From Bradysia coprophila (taxonomy: Eukaryota; Arthropoda; Insecta; Diptera; Sciaridae), in assembly GCF_014529535.1 (NCBI RefSeq), contig NW_023503372.1, forward strand, positions 5,312,988 through 5,376,987: 64,000 nt of DNA, written 5' to 3'. Position numbers and translations under genes: made by a program. The notes under the pieces are model-generated. The model was not told where the DNA came from. It worked only from the letters and a program-made list of their open reading frames with translations, and did not search any database. Below, in pieces: positions 60,346-64,000 of this stretch (position 1 is its first letter; each line of letters opens with the position of its first letter).

Positions 60346-63335
60346 ATAGCTACTAGTGCTAGGTAAACACTGACAAAAAATTATATGAGTCCAAGCCTCC
60401 TAGCCCTAGATATAGCTTCTTGAATTTTTCATCCCACACAAAGGACTTTGTTCCAGAGCTACCAGATGTCAGCCTTGGACTCATGTATCACTATACTCAA
60501 TCGATAGCTACTAGTGCTAGGTAAACACTGACAAAAAATTGTATGAGTCCAAGCCTCCTGGCCCGAGATAAAGCTTCTAAAATTTTTCATCCCATACAAA
60601 GGACTTTGTTCCAGAGCTACCAGATGTCAGCCTTGGACTCATGTCTCACTATACTCAATCGAAACTGCTAGTGCTAGGTAAACACTGACAAAAAATTATA
60701 TGAGTCCAAGCCTCCTGGCCCGAGATAAAGCTTCTAAAATTTTTCATCCCATACAAAGGACTTTGTTCCAGAGCTACCAGATGTCAGCCTTGGACTCATG
60801 TCTCACTATACTCAATCGATAGCTGCTAGTGCTAGGTAAACACTGACAAAAAATTATATGAGTCCAAGCCTCCTGGCCCGAGATAAAGCTTCTAAAATTT
60901 TTCATCCCATACAAAGGACTTTGTTCCAGAGCTACCAGATGTCAGCCTTGGACTCATGTATCACTATACTCAATCGATAGCTACTAGTGCTAGGTAAACA
61001 CTGACAAAAAATTGTATGAGTCCAAGCCTCCTGGCCCGAGATAAAGCTTCTAAAATTTTTCATCCCATACAAAGGACTTTGTTCCAGAGCTACCAGATGT
61101 CAGCCTTGGACTCATGTCTCACTATACTCAATCGATAGCTACTATTTCTAGGTAAACACTGACAAAAAATTATATGAGTCCAAGCCTCCTAGCCCGAGAT
61201 ATAGCTTCTAGAATTTTTCATTCCATACAAAGGACTTAGGTCCAGAGCTACCAGAAGTCAGCCTTGGACTCATGTCTCACTATACTCAATCGATAGCTAC
61301 TAGTGCTAGGCATATACTGACAAAAAATTGTATGAGTCCAAGCCTCCTGGCCTGAGATATAGCTTCTAGAATTTTTCATTCCATACAAAGGACTTTGTTC
61401 CAGAGCTACCAGATGTCAGCCTTGGACTCATGTCTCACTATACTCAATCGATAGCTGCTAGTGCTAGGTAAACACTGACAAAAAATTATATGAGTCCAAG
61501 CCTCCTAGCCCGAGATATAGCTTCTAGAACTTTTCATCCCATACAAAGGACTTTGTTCCAGAGCTACAAGATGTCAGCCTTGGACTCATGTCTCACTATA
61601 CTCAATCGATAGCTACTAGTTCTCGGTAAACACTGACAAAAAATTATATGAGTCCAAGCCTCCTAGCCCGAGATATAGCTTCTAGAACTTTTCATCCCAT
61701 ACAAAGGACTTTGTTCCAGAGCTACCAGATGTCAGCCTTGGACTCATGTCTCACTATACTCAATCGATAGCTACTAGTTCTAGGTAAACACTGACAAAAA
61801 ATTATATGAGTCCAAGCCACCTAGCCCTAGATATAGCTTCTTGAATTTTTCATCCCATACAAAGGACTTTGTTCCAGAGCTACCAGATGTCAGCCTTGGA
61901 CTCATGTCTCACTATACTCAATCGATAGCTACTAGTGCTAGGTAAACACTGACAAAAAATTGTATGAGTCCAAGCCTCCTGGCCCGAGATATAGCTTCTA
62001 GAATTTTTCATCCCATACAAAGGACTTTGTTCCAGAGCTACCAGATGTCAGCCTTGGACTCATGTCTCACTATACTCAATCGATAGCTACTAGTTCTAGG
62101 TAAACACTGACAAAAATTATATGAGTCCAAGCCTCCTAGCCTAGATATAGCTTCTTGAATTTTTCATCCCATACAAAGGACTTTGTTCCAGAGCTACCAG
62201 ATGTCAGCCTTGGACTCATGTCTCACTATACTCAATCGATAGCTACTAGTGCTAGACATATAGTGACAAAAAATTGTATGAGTCCAAGCCTCCTGGCCCG
62301 AGATATAGCTTCTAGAATTTTCATTCCATACAAAGGACTTTGTTCCAGAGCTACCAGATGTCAGCCTTGGACTCATGTCTCACTATACTCAATCGATAGC
62401 TGCTAGTGCTAGGTAAACACTGACAAAAAATTATATGAGTCCAAGCCTCCTAGCCCGAGATATAGCTTCTAGAACTTTTCATCCCATACAAAGGACTTTG
62501 TTCCAGAGCTACAAGATGTCAGCCTTGGACTCATGTCTCACTATACTCAATCGATAGCTACTAGTTCTCGGTAAACACTGACAAAAAATTATATGAGTCC
62601 AAGCCTCCTAGCCCGAGATATAGCTTCTAGAACTTTTCATCCCATACAGAGGACTTTGTTCCAGAGCTACCAGATGTCAGCCTTGGACTCATGTCTCACT
62701 ATACTCAATCGATAGCTACTAGTTCTAGGTAAACACTGACAAAAAATTATATGAGTCCAAGCCTCCTAGCCCTAGATATAGCTTCTTGAATTTTTCATCC
62801 CATACAAAGGACTTTGTTCCAGAGCTACCAGATGTCAGCCTTGGACTCATGTCTCACTATACTCAATCGATAGCTACTAGTGCTAGGTAAACAGTGACAG
62901 AAAATTGTATGAGTCCAAGCCTCCTGGCCCGAGATATAGCTTCTAGAACTTTTCATCCCATACAAAGGACTTTGTTCCAGAGCTACCAGATGTCAGCCTT
63001 GGACTCATGTCTCACTATACTCAATCGATAGCTACTAGTTCTAGGTAAACACTGACAAAAAATTATATGAGTCCAAGCCTCCTAGCCCTAGATATAGCTT
63101 CTTGAATTTTTCATCCCATACAAAGGACTTTGTTCCAGAGCTACCAGATGTCAGCCTTGGACTCATGTCTCACTATGCTCAATCGATAGCTACTAGTACT
63201 AGGCAAATGCTGACAAAATATTATATGAGTCCAGGACTCCTGGCAAGAGATATGGCTTCTAGAATTTTCATACCATATAAAGGACTTTGTTCCAGAGCTA
63301 CCAGAAGTCTCCTGGCCAGAGATATAAACTATTCG
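60346..63335. repeat. 158-bp tandem satellite, right block (~18-19 monomers)
   Basis: Continuation of the satellite at 54970 after the retrotransposon. Distinct monomer variants recur in the same order in both blocks: GGACTTAGGTCCAG (55821, 61234), GCTAGGCATATACTGAC (55892, 61307) and GTTCTCGGTAAACAC (56206, 61620, 62565). This indicates higher-order repeats of about five to six monomers. The last units (63210-63335) are diverged and shortened, marking the array edge. Confidence 0.97.
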
Positions 63336-64000
63336 GTTTATGCATTTGTCTCTGTCGAAATACTTAGGTGAAGGCAATGAATGGATTTTTAATTATTATC
63401 CTAACGACAAAAATGCTTGTCTCTGAAATATTCGCCAAAATCGTTAGTGTTGAATGTCTTATGCATTCCCCAATTTTAGTCATGTTCACTGAATTTCATT
63501 TATGGAATTAACATTATAAATTTACCGATTATCAGTCGATATTTATCGATTATCCATAATACATTCGGTTGATATTTATAATAATCGGTTCTACGGAAAT
63601 AGTTGATATTTTATCAAACGAATGAATTATCAAACATGCTTCTTACATACACTCAGTACATACTTTTGGTTCTAGACGAGGATGCAGTCTTTTGTTACAA
63701 AAAGAACAAAAAAAAATATCTACAAACGTTTCCCCATCACCCTAGAGGTAGTTCGACGACGCGTTTTTTTTAAGGAGGTTTCCCCAGTAGGCCTAAATCC
63801 TCCTTTTTTCCTGTTACCGGATGGCATTTCATCTGTTATGTGGTAAACTCAAGCATATGTCTGATTATTAAGTTTCTTAGTCGTTACATATGTTACATAA
63901 AAAGAATTTATTGTGTAGCTGTTCAGGAGCTATTTCCTCTCCCAAGCACTGAAGGTGAGTAAGTCGTGAACAAGAGCCATTATCACACTTCACCCACGCT
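63336..64000. other. Spacer right of the satellite
   Basis: No gene supported. 63525-63600 contains several GATTAT / TATCGATT / ATAATCGG words forming weak palindromes. Confidence 0.4.

Noticed and set aside
54970..63335. CRISPR array or protein-coding repeat
   Set aside because: Direct repeats are contiguous 158-bp monomers without spacers, in a eukaryotic genome; 158 is not divisible by three and the small frames are broken each unit.

Overview
This is eukaryotic nuclear DNA from an insect, most likely a nematoceran fly. It is AT-rich, has spliced genes with GT-AG introns (often 50-150 bp), and carries recognisable animal/insect genes: an SLC7 cationic amino acid transporter, CENP-C, EMC4, bride of sevenless (boss), Arf1 and NSUN6. 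Two further genes are of kinds normally found in fungi (nicotianamine synthase and a GH71 alpha-1,3-glucanase). A fungus-feeding fly such as a fungus gnat would fit, but the family is an inference from gene content.

Layout. 1-1737: 3' part of a cationic amino acid transporter (+). 3962-8382: CENP-C-like kinetochore gene (-), with a low-complexity, internally repeated middle, a CENP-C motif and a cupin fold. 10922-11581: EMC4 (+). 15587-17421: three-exon nicotianamine synthase with an apparent secretion signal (+). 20803-24806: boss, a 7TM receptor/ligand (+). 26326-27750: three-exon secreted GH71 alpha-1,3-glucanase (-). 32233-35710: Arf1/Arf79F (-), complete in four coding exons. 40446-43330: NSUN6 tRNA methyltransferase (+), four exons. 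47886-48662: secreted trypsin-fold protein with no catalytic triad (+), next to a duplicated flanking segment. 54970-63335: a 158-bp tandem satellite split by a nearly full-length RTE-type non-LTR retrotransposon (56994-60345, -).

Between genes the window is crowded with short non-autonomous elements and hairpins: a Foldback-like element with a 9-bp target duplication, a four-copy MITE family, several long inverted repeats, snap-back MITEs present in two copies each, and an element with 15-bp terminal repeats around a 92-bp minisatellite.

The genes do not form an operon. Most are independent housekeeping or signalling genes. The most notable biology is the pair of candidate horizontally acquired genes on either side of boss, about 9 kb apart. 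Both have introns, host-like AT-rich coding sequence and predicted signal peptides. GH71 would attack fungal cell-wall alpha-1,3-glucan. A secreted nicotianamine synthase would be a metal-chelator enzyme of a kind I do not know from flies. Exon coordinates come from reading splice sites by eye; no transcript or database search was available.
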